In this document: one piece after another, positions 51,926 through 61,298 of the stretch
How the letters are laid out: each line of letters begins with the position of its first letter
How positions within the stretch are numbered: the first letter of the stretch is position 1
Program-made: the position numbers and the translations under genes
From: DATJPY01 sp035506135
GTDB taxonomy: Bacteria > Myxococcota_A > UBA9160 > PR03
Direction: 5' to 3'
DNA: 64,000 nucleotides
Assembly (NCBI GenBank): GCA_035506135.1
Contig: DATJPY010000007.1
Span: 52,332-116,331, forward strand
The notes under the pieces: generated by a model
What the model saw: only the letters and a program-made list of their open reading frames with translations
The model's database searches: none
Told to the model about the DNA's origin: nothing

Positions 51926-53146
51926 CTACTTCTGCAGCTCGGCGCGCTCGCCCTCGCGCAGGTCCGCCACGTCGCCGAGGACGAGCGCCTCGCCTCCCGC
52001 CAGGCCCTTCGTCACCACCACCTGATCGCCCGAGGTGCCGGCCAGCTCCACCGGCTGCCGCCGCAGCCGGCCGTCGGTCACGACCCAGGTGAACGAGGAG
52101 CCCGCCTCGGAGCGCATCGCCTCGCGCGGCGCCAGCACGACCAGGTGCTGATCGCCGGCCGCTGCTCCCTCCCCCGGCGGCTCGGCATCGGCCAGGAAGC
52201 CGATGCGCACGCTCATGTCGGGCTTCAGCCAGGCGTCGGGCTCGCGGATCTTCACCTCGACCTTGAGCGTGCCCTTCTGGCGGTTGATCTGCGGATACAT
52301 CTTGACGACGCGCGCGTCGTAGTGGCGCTCCGGGTAGGCATCCGGCGTCACCCGCGCGGGCTGGCCGAGGCGCACGCGCGCCAGGTCCGCCTCGTTCACG
52401 TCGACCTCGGCGCGAATGTCCTCGAGGTTCGCCATGCGGATCAGGTCGCCCGAGCCCGCGAAGCCGCCGGGCACCGCGATCTCGCCGACCTCCTTCATCT
52501 TCTCGAGGATCACGCCCGACGTCGGCGCGCGCACGACGGTGTCCTCGAGGTCGACCTGGAGCTTCGCCACGTTCGCCTCGAGGCGCGCCACCTCGGCGTC
52601 GGCCACCCGCAGCCGGTTCTCGGCGACGTCGAGGTCCGCCTGCGAGCTCACGTTGCGGTGTTCGAGCTCGCGCGACCGCACCAGCTCCTTGCGCCGCAGC
52701 TCGACGTCGGCGCGGGCGTGGAGCAGGTCCGCGCGCGCGGAGTCGAGCGCCGCCTGGTACTGGCGCGCATCGAGCTGGACCAACGGGTCGCCCGCCTTCA
52801 CCTGCTGGCCTTCCTCGACCAGGTAGCGCTCGATGCGGCTCGGCACGCGCACACCGAGCGAGATGTAGCGGTCGCCGGTGACGACGTAGCCCGACCCGGT
52901 CAGGAGCTCGCCGGCCGGGACGGCGCCCGCGCCCGACACCGAGGCGTACCCGACCCGCACCGAGGCGACGCGGCCGAGCGTCAGGCGATACGCGGCGAGC
53001 GAGGCCGCGGCGAAGGCGAGCGCGAGCGCAGCCGCCACGAGCCACCCGACCCAGCGCGGCCGGCGCCCCGTGGGCTGCGCGCCGCGGTCGATGCGCAGTG
53101 CAGCCAGGTCCTCGCGCCCCGCGCGGCTCCGCTCCGCCTCCGCCAT
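51926..53146 (-). CDS. Periplasmic adaptor (HlyD/MacA family membrane fusion protein)
   Basis: 406 residues. The N-terminal helix WVGWLVAAALALAFAAASLAAYRL anchors it. GVRVPSRIERYLVEEGQQVKAGDPLVQLDARQYQAAL is the first lipoyl half. A coiled coil of about 80 residues (ALDSARADLLHARADVELRRKELVRSRELEHRN) follows, then LEDTVVRAPTSGVILEKMKEVGEIAVPGG (second lipoyl half) and a beta-barrel. It links the ABC exporter to an outer-membrane channel. ATG 53146 overlaps the permease stop by one base. No outer-membrane factor is adjacent. Confidence 0.9.
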   Translation of the reverse strand: MAEAERSRAGREDLAALRIDRGAQPTGRRPRWVGWLVAAALALAFAAASLAAYRLTLGRVASVRVGYASVSGAGAVPAGELLTGSGYVVTGDRYISLGVRVPSRIERYLVEEGQQVKAGDPLVQLDARQYQAALDSARADLLHARADVELRRKELVRSRELEHRNVSSQADLDVAENRLRVADAEVARLEANVAKLQVDLEDTVVRAPTSGVILEKMKEVGEIAVPGGFAGSGDLIRMANLEDIRAEVDVNEADLARVRLGQPARVTPDAYPERHYDARVVKMYPQINRQKGTLKVEVKIREPDAWLKPDMSVRIGFLADAEPPGEGAAAGDQHLVVLAPREAMRSEAGSSFTWVVTDGRLRRQPVELAGTSGDQVVVTKGLAGGEALVLGDVADLREGERAELQK

Positions 53147-54321
53147 CACGCCTTCCGGAGCGCCTCGACCGGCCGCATGCGGGCGGCGCGCGCCGCCGGC
53201 GCGAGCCCGCCGAAGAGGCCGATCGCGATCGCGAGCCCGAGGCCGAAGGCGAGGTCCGCTGCGCCGACCCGGAGCTGCACCACGTTGGTCGTGAAGGTCT
53301 GCGAGCCGAAGGCGATGCCGCCGAGCCACCAGGAGACCACACGCCCGAGCACCGCGGCCAGCAGCGAGCCGGCCGCGAAGCCCGCCGCCGCGATCGCGAC
53401 CGATTCGATCAGGAACGAGACCAGGATCGCGACCCGTGAGAAGCCGAGCGCGCGCAGCGTGCCGATCTCCGTGCGCCGCGACTGAACAGCGGCATACAGG
53501 GTGTTCGTGGCGCCGAAGGTGGCGCCCACGCCCGACAGCAGCGCGAGCCCGATGGCGATCACGTAGAACACGTTCGCCGACTCGGCCTGCTTGGCGTAGT
53601 AGTCGGTCTCGCGGCTCGCCTCGAGGGCCCAGCGCGAGTCGTCGCCGATGCGGCGCGCCAGCGCGTCGAGGTCGGCGCCGGCGGCCACCCGCATCCGCAC
53701 GCCCGAGTACGGCACCGAGCGCTTGGCGTCGTCGCCGAGCTCGCGCACGTCGGCCCACACCTCGCTCTCCAGCGAGGAGCGGTCGGCGTCGAAGATCCCG
53801 ACCACCTTCCACACCCCGTGTCCGAAGCGGACCGTCTGGCCCAGCTCCGCGCCGACGTAGCGCCCGACCACGCCGCGGCCGAGAATCACCTCACCGCTCG
53901 ACGGGTTGAACATGCGGCCCTCGGTGATCTTCACCTCGTCGTGCACGGCGAGCGCAACGGGGTCGACGCCGCGCACGAGCACGTTCTCGCGGCCGCCGGC
54001 GGGTGTGTGGAAGAACGGCTGCACCACCAGCTCGGGAGAGGCCAGCGGGCTGCCCTGCGCGTCGCGCGCGACGCCGTCGAAGAAGCGCAACGCCTGGTAC
54101 GCCTCGAGCGGCACGGCGCTGGAGCCGTCGTTGGTCGCGCCCTTGCGCAGCACGATCAGGTTTCGCGGGTTGCCGCTCGCGACGAAGCTGCGCTTCAGGC
54201 TCGAGACGAGGCCGCTGAACAGCGTGGTCGCCACCACCACCAGCGCGATCACCGACACGGTGAGCGCGGTGCGCGTGCGGCGCGCCGCCAGGTTGCCGAA
54301 CGCGTAGCGCAGCGGGAGCAC
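53146..54321 (-). CDS. MacB-like ABC transporter permease (FtsX superfamily)
   Basis: 391 residues. The N-terminal helix ALTVSVIALVVVATTLFSGLV, a long periplasmic domain of about 230 residues (with FGHGVWKVVGIFDADRSSLESEVWADVREL), and three C-terminal helices around FYVIAIGLALLSGVGATFGATNTLYAAVQSRRTEIGTLRALGFSRVAILVSFLIESVAIAAAGF. The FtsX signature RRTEIGTLRALG is clear. GTG 54321 is three bases after the other permease's stop. Confidence 0.9.
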   Translation of the reverse strand: MLPLRYAFGNLAARRTRTALTVSVIALVVVATTLFSGLVSSLKRSFVASGNPRNLIVLRKGATNDGSSAVPLEAYQALRFFDGVARDAQGSPLASPELVVQPFFHTPAGGRENVLVRGVDPVALAVHDEVKITEGRMFNPSSGEVILGRGVVGRYVGAELGQTVRFGHGVWKVVGIFDADRSSLESEVWADVRELGDDAKRSVPYSGVRMRVAAGADLDALARRIGDDSRWALEASRETDYYAKQAESANVFYVIAIGLALLSGVGATFGATNTLYAAVQSRRTEIGTLRALGFSRVAILVSFLIESVAIAAAGFAAGSLLAAVLGRVVSWWLGGIAFGSQTFTTNVVQLRVGAADLAFGLGLAIAIGLFGGLAPAARAARMRPVEALRKA

Positions 54322-54324
54322 GGG

Positions 54325-55490
54325 CTAGAACACCTCGCGCAGCGTCTCCGCCACGCTGCGGCGCGCCGCGCCGAGGGCCGGCACGATCCCCGAGATCATC
54401 CCCACGAAGAGGGCCAGGAAGAGGCCCTGCACCAGGATGGCCTCCGTCACGATGAAGCTGCCGAGCGGTCCCAGCGTGGAGTTCCAGTTCGTCGCGCGAG
54501 CGTGCAGGAGCTTCGTGAAGCCGAGCGAGGCCAGCGCTCCGAAGGCTCCGCCGAGGCCCGAGAGGATCACGGCCTCGGCGACGAGCGTGGTAAAGATCAG
54601 GCGGCGCTTGAAGCCGAGCGCCTTCAGCACGGCGATCTCGCCCATCCGCTCGCGCACCGACATGCTGGCGGTGTTGGCGGCGATGAATACGATGCAGAGC
54701 GCCACGAGGCCCGTCACGATCAGGATGATGGTGACGAAGCCGGAGAGCATGCTGAAGAAGCTCGCGAAGTAGCTCTTCTCGGTCTCGCTCGCGGTCTGCG
54801 CCTCGCTGTTGCGGAACATCGAGTCGATCTGCGCCATCACCGGTCCCACGCGCGCGGGATCATCGACGCGCACGTACACGATGCCGAGCGTGTCGAGCCC
54901 GCCGCGCCCCGCGGCCTTCAGCGCCTGGTCGAGGTACTCGCGCTGGAAGAGCAGATAGGGTGCGCGGTCGTTCGGCACCTCCGCCACGATGCGGAACTGG
55001 AGGTCGACGGGATACAGCGTACCCTTGAGCGTGATCAGATCGCCGATCTTCCAGCCCTGCCGCTTCAGCGTCGCGCGCCCGACGATGGCGGCGTCGCGAT
55101 AGCGCCGGAAGTCGTCGAGCTGCTTCGCGTCGAGGCCCCAGTCGGCCCACACCGTCCCGATCGGCTCGGGCTCGACGGCGAAGTTCGGGAAGGTGACGCC
55201 CTTCTCGACCTCGAACACCCCGCCGTACCAGGTCCAGCTCGCCGCCGCGATCACGCCCGGCACCGACCGGATCTTCTGCAGGTACGAGTAGGGCAGCGGG
55301 TAGACCAGGCCGGCCTCGTTGTGGACCACCAGGCGCGTGTTCGACGCGATCCGGTTGAGCAGGGTGTCGAGGCCGCTCGGCATGGTGAGGAGCAGACACA
55401 CGAGCGCGACGGCCAGGCCGATCGCACCGGCCGTCAGCACGGTGCGCACCTTGTTGCGTGCGAGGTTGCGCCAGATGAGCGGCAGGAACT

Positions 55491-55494
<4 letters not shown>
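54325..55494 (-). CDS. MacB-like ABC transporter permease (FtsX superfamily), second subunit
   Basis: 389 residues. Same plan as its neighbour: N-terminal helix VRTVLTAGAIGLAVALVCLLLTM, periplasmic domain, then VTIILIVTGLVALCIVFIAANTASMSVRERMGEIAVLKALGFKRRLIF (FtsX signature). Together with the neighbour it forms a heterodimeric permease. ATG 55494 overlaps the ATPase stop (ATGA). Such systems move lipids, lipoproteins, antibiotics or peptides across the envelope; the substrate here is unknown. Confidence 0.9.
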
Positions 55495-56186
<692 letters not shown>

Positions 56187-56233
56187 TCGGAGCCTCTCCC
56201 GTGCGGCGAGGGCGCGCCACGCCGAGGGTACCT

Positions 56234-56572
56234 TCAATTCGTGGCGCTGTCCCCGCTCGCAGCGCGCCCGCGCAGGGCACCGATCGTCTTCGCCAGGCTC
56301 ACCGGAAGCCCGATGCCGAAGAGGGCGACCAGCACGCCGAAGCCCACCACGCCCGCCATCCTGCCCTCGGCGTGAGCGCGGAGCAGCAGGTTCAGGAAGA
56401 AGCAGAGCAGCGCGAGGTAGAGCGCGTTGGTCCCGATGCGGGCGGCGACCTGGCGCGGGCGGCCCTCGCCGAGGAACGAGACGACCAGCCAGGCGATCGC
56501 GACGAGCGCCGCTGCGGCGGCTCCGATCCAACCGAGCGGGCTCGCGGGAAGGGCGATCGCAGGCAGGCTCAC
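56234..56572 (-). CDS. Small three-helix membrane protein, unknown
   Basis: 112 residues from GTG 56572, which has GAGGAG at good spacing; ATG 56605 is a longer alternative. Helices: GWIGAAAAALVAIAWLVVSFLG, NALYLALLCFFLNLLLRAH and GVVGFGVLVALFGIGLPVSLA. I do not recognise a family. It lies 47 bases upstream of the exporter operon on the same strand and could be co-transcribed. It is divergent from the malic enzyme gene. Confidence 0.6.
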   Translation of the reverse strand: MSLPAIALPASPLGWIGAAAAALVAIAWLVVSFLGEGRPRQVAARIGTNALYLALLCFFLNLLLRAHAEGRMAGVVGFGVLVALFGIGLPVSLAKTIGALRGRAASGDSATN

Positions 56573-56717
56573 CGGTGGCTCCTCGCCGGAGAAACGCGGT
56601 TGCATACCACCGCGCGGCGCCGCGCTCAAGCCGGCCGGCGGCCCGGGGTCGATTCCCTATCCTTCGCGCCCTTCCGGGCCCGGCAGCCTCCGGAGCCCGG
56701 CGCGCCGAGGGGGTGGC

Positions 56718-58097
56718 ATGGCCGAGCTCCTGCTCCGCACGCTGCGCTGCCGCAACGCGAACCGCCCGGGCGTGTTCGGGCGGCTCGCCACCGCGCTCGG
56801 CGCGGTGGGCGCCAACCTCGGCGACATCCGCATGGTGTGGATGGGCCCCGAGCACATCGTGCGCGACATCGACGTCCTGCTCGAGAGCACTGCGGCGCTC
56901 GAGCGCACGGTGGCGGCCGCTCGCGCGGTCGAGGGCGTCGACCTGATCGACGTGATCGACGAGGTCCACGAGCTGCACCTGGAGGGCAAGCTCGAGATCC
57001 GCCCCACCCATCCGGTCCGGACGCTCCACGACCTGCGCCGCATCTACACCCCCGGCGTCGCCGAGGTCGCCCTCCGCATCGCGCGCGATCCCGACGACTC
57101 GTACCTCTACACGATGCGCGGCAAGACTGTCGCCATCGTCACCAACGGCACGCGGGTCCTGGGGCTCGGCAACGTCGGGCCGCTGGCCGCCCTCCCGGTG
57201 ATGGAGGGCAAGGCGGCCCTGCTGCACCAGTTCGTCGGGCTCTCTGCCTTTCCGCTGGTGCTGGGCACGCGCGATCCCGAGGCGATCGTCGCGACCGTGC
57301 TGAACGTCGCCTCCGGCTTCGGGGCGATCCAGCTCGAGGACATCGAGTCGCCGGCGTGCTTCGAGGTCGAGCGGCGGCTGGTCGAGGCGCTGGAGATGCC
57401 GGTGCTGCACGACGACCAGCACGGCACGGCGGTGGCGGTGGTGGCGGCGACCACCAACGCGATGTCGCGCGTCGGGCTCGACCTGGCGCGCGCGCGCGTC
57501 GGCGTCGTCGGCCTCGGCGCCGCGGGGACCGCAATCGCCCGCATGCTCGGCGACGTGAGCGAGCGCAGCGTGCTCGGCTACGACCCCTCGCCGCAGGCGT
57601 GCGAGCGGCTGCGCAAGCTCGGCGGCGAGCCCGCTGCGAGCCTCGCGGCGCTGATGCTCGAGGCGGACCTGGTGGTCGCGGTGACCGGCCGCGCGGGCCT
57701 GATCCCCGCGTCGATGGTACGGCGCGGGCAGGGCATCCTCGCCCTCACCAATCCGGAGCCCGAGATCCGCCCCGAGGACGCGCTGGCGGCAGGTGCAGCC
57801 TTCGCGGCCGACGGCCGCTCGGTGAACAACCTGCTCGGCTTCCCCGGCATCCTGCGCGCGGCGATCGACACGCGCGCGCGTCGCATCGACCCGTCGATGT
57901 ACGTGGCCGCGGCGCGCGCGATCGCCGAGAAGGCGGGCGCCAACGAGCTCGTCCCCAACCCCCTGCGCCGCGACGTACACCGCGCTGTGGCGAGAGCGGT
58001 GGCGGCCGCCGCACAGCGCGCCGGCGTCGCCCGCGTGCGCGTTCCCTCGGACTACCAGCTCGACCAGCCGCTGCGCTCGCCGTTCGAGGGAACGTAG
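56718..58097 (+). CDS. NAD(P)-dependent malic enzyme with N-terminal ACT domain
   Basis: 459 residues. The first 80 residues (LLLRTLRCRNANRPGVFGRLATALGAVGANLGDIRMVWMG) form an ACT regulatory domain, which usually binds an amino acid. The catalytic part starts LRRIYTPGVAEVAL, then VAIVTNGTRVLGLGNVGPLAALPVMEGKAALL, the metal-binding ESPACFEVERRL and LHDDQHGTAVAVVAATTNA, and Rossmann GVVGLGAAGTAIARMLG. It decarboxylates malate to pyruvate. ATG 56718 follows GAGGGGGTGG. The family fits NAD-malic enzyme; the ACT fusion suggests allosteric control. Confidence 0.93.
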   Translation: MAELLLRTLRCRNANRPGVFGRLATALGAVGANLGDIRMVWMGPEHIVRDIDVLLESTAALERTVAAARAVEGVDLIDVIDEVHELHLEGKLEIRPTHPVRTLHDLRRIYTPGVAEVALRIARDPDDSYLYTMRGKTVAIVTNGTRVLGLGNVGPLAALPVMEGKAALLHQFVGLSAFPLVLGTRDPEAIVATVLNVASGFGAIQLEDIESPACFEVERRLVEALEMPVLHDDQHGTAVAVVAATTNAMSRVGLDLARARVGVVGLGAAGTAIARMLGDVSERSVLGYDPSPQACERLRKLGGEPAASLAALMLEADLVVAVTGRAGLIPASMVRRGQGILALTNPEPEIRPEDALAAGAAFAADGRSVNNLLGFPGILRAAIDTRARRIDPSMYVAAARAIAEKAGANELVPNPLRRDVHRAVARAVAAAAQRAGVARVRVPSDYQLDQPLRSPFEGT

Positions 58098-58109
58098 AAG
58101 GCTTGCCAG

Positions 58110-58302
58110 GTCGGGCGGAGGGAGGTTCCTCCGGCGCCCGAGCGACGTGCATTCCACTCGTGGACGTCGGATCTGCGCGTTCCTGCTCACAGAGGTCGGG
58201 CCCGTCTACCCGTCGCTCGGCAGATCCGCGCCTCCGGAAGCCTCCCTCCGCCCGACTCGTACGTTGTGAGAGGGCGCGCTGGGAGGGAATCCGGAGGCGC
58301 GG
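58110..58302 (+). ncRNA. Highly structured RNA region between malic enzyme and transketolase genes
   Basis: The 333-base gap 58098-58430 holds no gene but strong pairing. Arm A GTCGGGCGGAGGGAGG (58110-58125) pairs 16 bp with 58241-58256. Inside, 58126-58129 / 58236-58239, 58133-58137 / 58228-58232 and CCGAGCGACG (58138-58147) / 58211-58220 continue the helix. A bulge CAGATCC (58221-58227) is complementary to GGATCTG (58169-58175), a possible pseudoknot. Arm B can instead pair with arm C: 58226-58238 with 58290-58302 (13 bp) and 58241-58246 with 58281-58286. I cannot match it to a known RNA family. The strand is assumed. A bifunctional terminator is the alternative. Confidence 0.45.
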
Positions 58303-58430
58303 CTTTCCGGCGGCCGGGTGGCCGAGCGCGTCGCTCTCGCGCGTCGCACGCCGATTCGCCGCGAATGGAATGGACGGCTGCCGGGCGCCGGAGGATCCCC
58401 CCCGCGCCCCTCCCTGCAGCAGCACTGCGG

Positions 58431-60455
58431 TCACCCGCGCACGTGCTTCCGGACGCGTTCGGCGAGCTTGTCGGGCGTGAAGCCGAACTCCTCGGCGAGC
58501 GGACCGATCGGAGCCGACGCGCCGAAGCGATCGATGCCGTAGACCAGGCCGCGCGCGCCGATCCAGCGCCGAAAGCTCTCACCCCGCGCGGCCTCGACCG
58601 CGACGGCCGGCACGGCGTCGGGGAGCAGCGCCCGGCGGTACGACTCTGGCTGCTGCGCCCAGAGCTCGAGGCTCGGCATCGAGACGACGCGCGCCGCGAT
58701 GCCCTCGCCGGCGAGCTTGGCCGAGGCCTCCACCGCGAGCGACACCTCCGAGCCGGTCGCCAGCAGCACCACGTCGGCCGCGCGCTCGGGCTCGACCACC
58801 GCGTAGCCGCCGCGCCACACGTCCTCGTTGCGGAAGCCGGCCGGCCGCGCGAGCGGCGGCAGCTCCTGCCGCGTCAGCACGAAGGCCACCGGACCGCGCC
58901 CCCGCTCGAGCGCCCAGGCCCACGCGAGCGCCGTCTCGATGCCGTCGGCCGGGCGGAACAGCGTCAGGCTCGGGATCGCGCGCAGCGCGTCGAGGTGCTC
59001 GATCGGCTGGTGCGTCGGACCGTCCTGCCCGAGGAAGATCGAGTCGTGCGTGAAGACGTAGAGCACGCGCACGCCCATCAGCGCCGCCAGCCGGATCGGA
59101 GGCCGCATGTAGTCGCTGAAGCACAGGAACGTGGCCGCGTAGGGCAGGAAGGTGCCGTCGAGGCTGATGCCGTTGCTGAGGCCGCCCATCGCGTGCTCGC
59201 GGATCCCGAAGTGGAGGTTGCGGCCTGCGAAGCGGTCGGTGTCGGCCGCGGCGGCGGGCCCGACGTCGCCGCCGCCCTTCACGTCGGTGAGGTTCGACTC
59301 GGCCAGATCGGCCGAGCCGCCGATCAGGAACGGGAGCCGCGTGGCGGCGCGGTTCAGCACCTCGGCCGAGTGCTTGCGGGTCGCGGCCTTCTTGTCCTCG
59401 AGGCCCGCGGCCAGCTCGGCGGCGAGCCCGGCCGGCACGCGCCGCTCGCGCTGCGCCTCCCACGCCGCGGCGAGCTCCGGGTGCGCCTTGCGCCACGCGG
59501 CGAAGCCGGTATCGGCCTGGGCGCGCTCGGCCTTCTTCGCCGCGATGCGGCGCGCGAACCACCCGCGCACCTCGTCGGGCACCAGGAAGTCGGGCTCGAG
59601 CGGCCAGCCGAGGGCCTCCTTGGTGGCGCGCACCTCGTCGGCACCGAGCGGCGCGCCGTGCGCCTTCGAGCTGCCCGCCAGGTGGGGGCTCCCGTAGGCG
59701 ATCGTGGTGCGCGTGATGACCAGCGAGGGGCGATCGCCGGCGGCGCGCGCGGCGGCCAGCGCGCGACCGACGCGCCGCGCGTCCTGTCCGTCCACGCGCT
59801 GCACGTGCCACCCCTGCGCCGCGAAGCGCTTCGCGACGTCCTCGCTGAAGGCGAGCCGCGTCGGACCATCGATCGTGATGTGGTTGTCGTCGTACAGGAC
59901 GATCAAGTTGCCGAGGCCGAGGTGTCCGGCAAGCGAGGCGGCCTCCGCCGAGATGCCCTCCATCATGCAGCCGTCGCCCATGATGCAGTACACGAAATGG
60001 TGTCCAGGCCCCGCGCCGTCGCGCGCGAAGCGCGCGCGCGTGAGCTGGCCCGCCAGCGCCATGCCGACCGCGTTCGAGAGGCCCTGGCCGAGCGGACCGG
60101 TGGTGGTCTCGACGCCCGGCGTGTGGTGCCACTCGGGGTGCCCCGGCGTCGTCGAGCCGAGCTGGCGGAAGCGGCGGATCTCGTCGAGCGAGAGCTCGAA
60201 GCCGAACAGATGCAGCAGCGCGTACAGCAGCATCGACGCGTGGCCGTTGGAGAGCACGAAGCGATCGCGCAGCGGCCAGGTGGGATCCGCCGGATCGAAG
60301 CGGAGGTGGTCGTTCCACAGCTCGAAGGCCGCCGTCGCGAGTCCCATCGGAGCGCCGGGGTGCCCGCTCTTGGCGCGCTCGACGGCGTCGACCGCGAGGA
60401 AGCGGATGGTGTTCTCGATGCGCTCGCGCAGCGCGGGCGAAAGCCGGGTTCTCAT
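58431..60455 (-). CDS. tkt: Transketolase
   Basis: 674 residues, the usual size. SGHPGAPMGLATAAFELW and RFVLSNGHASMLLYALLHL start the protein; IMGDGCMMEGISAEAASLAGHLGLGNLIVLYDDN is the thiamine pyrophosphate motif (GDG...N). The Pyr domain has HFGIREHAMGGLSNGISLDG and FTHDSIFLGQDGPTHQPIEHLDALRAIP. It exchanges two-carbon units in the pentose phosphate or Calvin cycle. ATG 60455. Its stop is 130 bases from the structured RNA region. Confidence 0.97.
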   Translation of the reverse strand: MRTRLSPALRERIENTIRFLAVDAVERAKSGHPGAPMGLATAAFELWNDHLRFDPADPTWPLRDRFVLSNGHASMLLYALLHLFGFELSLDEIRRFRQLGSTTPGHPEWHHTPGVETTTGPLGQGLSNAVGMALAGQLTRARFARDGAGPGHHFVYCIMGDGCMMEGISAEAASLAGHLGLGNLIVLYDDNHITIDGPTRLAFSEDVAKRFAAQGWHVQRVDGQDARRVGRALAAARAAGDRPSLVITRTTIAYGSPHLAGSSKAHGAPLGADEVRATKEALGWPLEPDFLVPDEVRGWFARRIAAKKAERAQADTGFAAWRKAHPELAAAWEAQRERRVPAGLAAELAAGLEDKKAATRKHSAEVLNRAATRLPFLIGGSADLAESNLTDVKGGGDVGPAAAADTDRFAGRNLHFGIREHAMGGLSNGISLDGTFLPYAATFLCFSDYMRPPIRLAALMGVRVLYVFTHDSIFLGQDGPTHQPIEHLDALRAIPSLTLFRPADGIETALAWAWALERGRGPVAFVLTRQELPPLARPAGFRNEDVWRGGYAVVEPERAADVVLLATGSEVSLAVEASAKLAGEGIAARVVSMPSLELWAQQPESYRRALLPDAVPAVAVEAARGESFRRWIGARGLVYGIDRFGASAPIGPLAEEFGFTPDKLAERVRKHVRG

Positions 60456-60524
60456 CGCGCCTCCGACGGTGAGCAAGGGTTTCGGCCGGAGCCTCGACGA
60501 TACCGTTTCGAGCCCCGTGGTCGC

Positions 60525-60530
60525 TAGACT
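60525..60530 (+). promoter_or_regulatory. -10 element TAGACT upstream of the lipoprotein gene
   Basis: TAGACT lies 17 bases before ATG 60548, with AGGAG in between. It could also drive the tRNA that follows. Confidence 0.45.
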
Positions 60531-60547
60531 GGCGCGCAGGAGCGCGC

Positions 60548-61045
60548 ATGAAACCCGGGTTGACCCGCGCCGTCCTCTGGATCGCGTGCGCGCTGGTGCC
60601 GCTCGGCGGCTGCGTCGGCGCCGGCCTCGGCGCACAGCCGATCGAGGTGAGCGTCGCGGGCCTGACGCCGCTCCCCAGCACCTCCTACGAGCACCGCCTG
60701 CGCCTGGATCTTCGCCTGCGCAACCCGAACGACCGCGACTTCCAGATCGACGGCGTCCGCTTCGTGCTCGACGTGGCCGGCCGCCGCCTCGCGTCGGGCG
60801 TGTCCGAGCAGAAGGCATCGCTTCCGCGCTCCGGCGAGGTCGTGATCGGCGTGACGACGACGACCTCGCAGCTCGACGTCGCGAACGAGCTGGTGACCGT
60901 CGGCGAGGACAGCGATCGCGAGCGCGCGCGCTTCGACTACGAGCTGCGCGGCCGCATCTTCGTGGCGCACAGCCTGGGCGGCATCGACTTCGACCGCAGG
61001 GGCAGCACGGCGGAGTGGAGCACACAACCCGCCGCCGCGCGCTAA
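60548..61045 (+). CDS. Lipoprotein with LEA type 2 / WHy-like domain
   Basis: 165 residues. The signal peptide ends in the lipobox PLGGC (Cys 22), so the mature protein is lipid-anchored. The rest (IEVSVAGLTPLPSTSYEHRLRLDLRLRNPNDRDFQIDGVRFVLDVAGRRLASGVSEQKASLP) matches the LEA14/WHy beta-sandwich pattern, with the NPN motif (RNPND) in the right place. Such proteins are linked to desiccation and stress tolerance; the exact role is unknown. ATG 60548 follows CAGGAG. A tRNA gene begins 12 bases after the stop. Confidence 0.8.
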   Translation: MKPGLTRAVLWIACALVPLGGCVGAGLGAQPIEVSVAGLTPLPSTSYEHRLRLDLRLRNPNDRDFQIDGVRFVLDVAGRRLASGVSEQKASLPRSGEVVIGVTTTTSQLDVANELVTVGEDSDRERARFDYELRGRIFVAHSLGGIDFDRRGSTAEWSTQPAAAR

Positions 61046-61057
61046 CCTCGCGCGGAT

Positions 61058-61133
61058 CGGGGTGTAGCTCAGCGGCTAGAGCCGGAACTTTGGGGGTTCC
61101 GCGTCGTGGGTTCGAATCCCACCACCCCGACCA
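61058..61133 (+). tRNA. tRNA-Pro (anticodon UGG), CCA encoded
   Basis: A full cloverleaf. Acceptor CGGGGTG (61058-61064) pairs with CACCCCG (61123-61129), with discriminator A and encoded CCA (61131-61133). D arm GCTC/GAGC, anticodon stem GGAAC/GTTCC around loop TTTGGGG giving anticodon TGG, and T arm GTGGG TTCGAAT CCCAC. G37 follows the anticodon, as in proline tRNAs. Confidence 0.97.
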
Positions 61134-61138
61134 GCTGT

Positions 61139-61228
61139 TGACTTCGCTCGCTTCGCTCGCTGCGCGCGATCGCTTCGCGATCGCTGGCCGATGATCCAGG
61201 CGACCCGGTTGCCTGGGAGGTGGCGCGC
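61139..61228 (+). repeat. Dispersed hairpin repeat, copy E4
   Basis: Directly after the tRNA. Head ACTTCGCTCGCTTCGCTCG, stem GCGATCGC (61166-61173), loop TTC, GCGATCGC (61177-61184), tail CTGGCCGATGATCCAGG, then GGTTGCCTGGGAGGTGGCGCG, which matches the E2 tail. Confidence 0.75.
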
Positions 61229-61290
61229 TCGCTGCGCGCGATCGCTGGCGGGATGATCCAAACGCTCGGGATGCCTCGGAGGCGACGGGC
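61222..61290 (+). repeat. Dispersed hairpin repeat, partial copy E5
   Basis: CTCGCTGCGCGCGATCGCTGGCGGGATGATCCAA followed by ATGCCTCGGAGGCGACGGGC. It keeps head and tail but lacks the second stem arm, so it looks like a decayed copy in tandem with E4. It ends just before the stop of the esterase gene. Confidence 0.6.
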
Positions 61291-61298
61291 CTGCCGAG

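Noticed and set aside
58110..58256. Assigning the structured region to 6S RNA
   Set aside because: Length and overall hairpin shape fit, but I could not see the conserved central-bubble sequence; left as an unassigned candidate.
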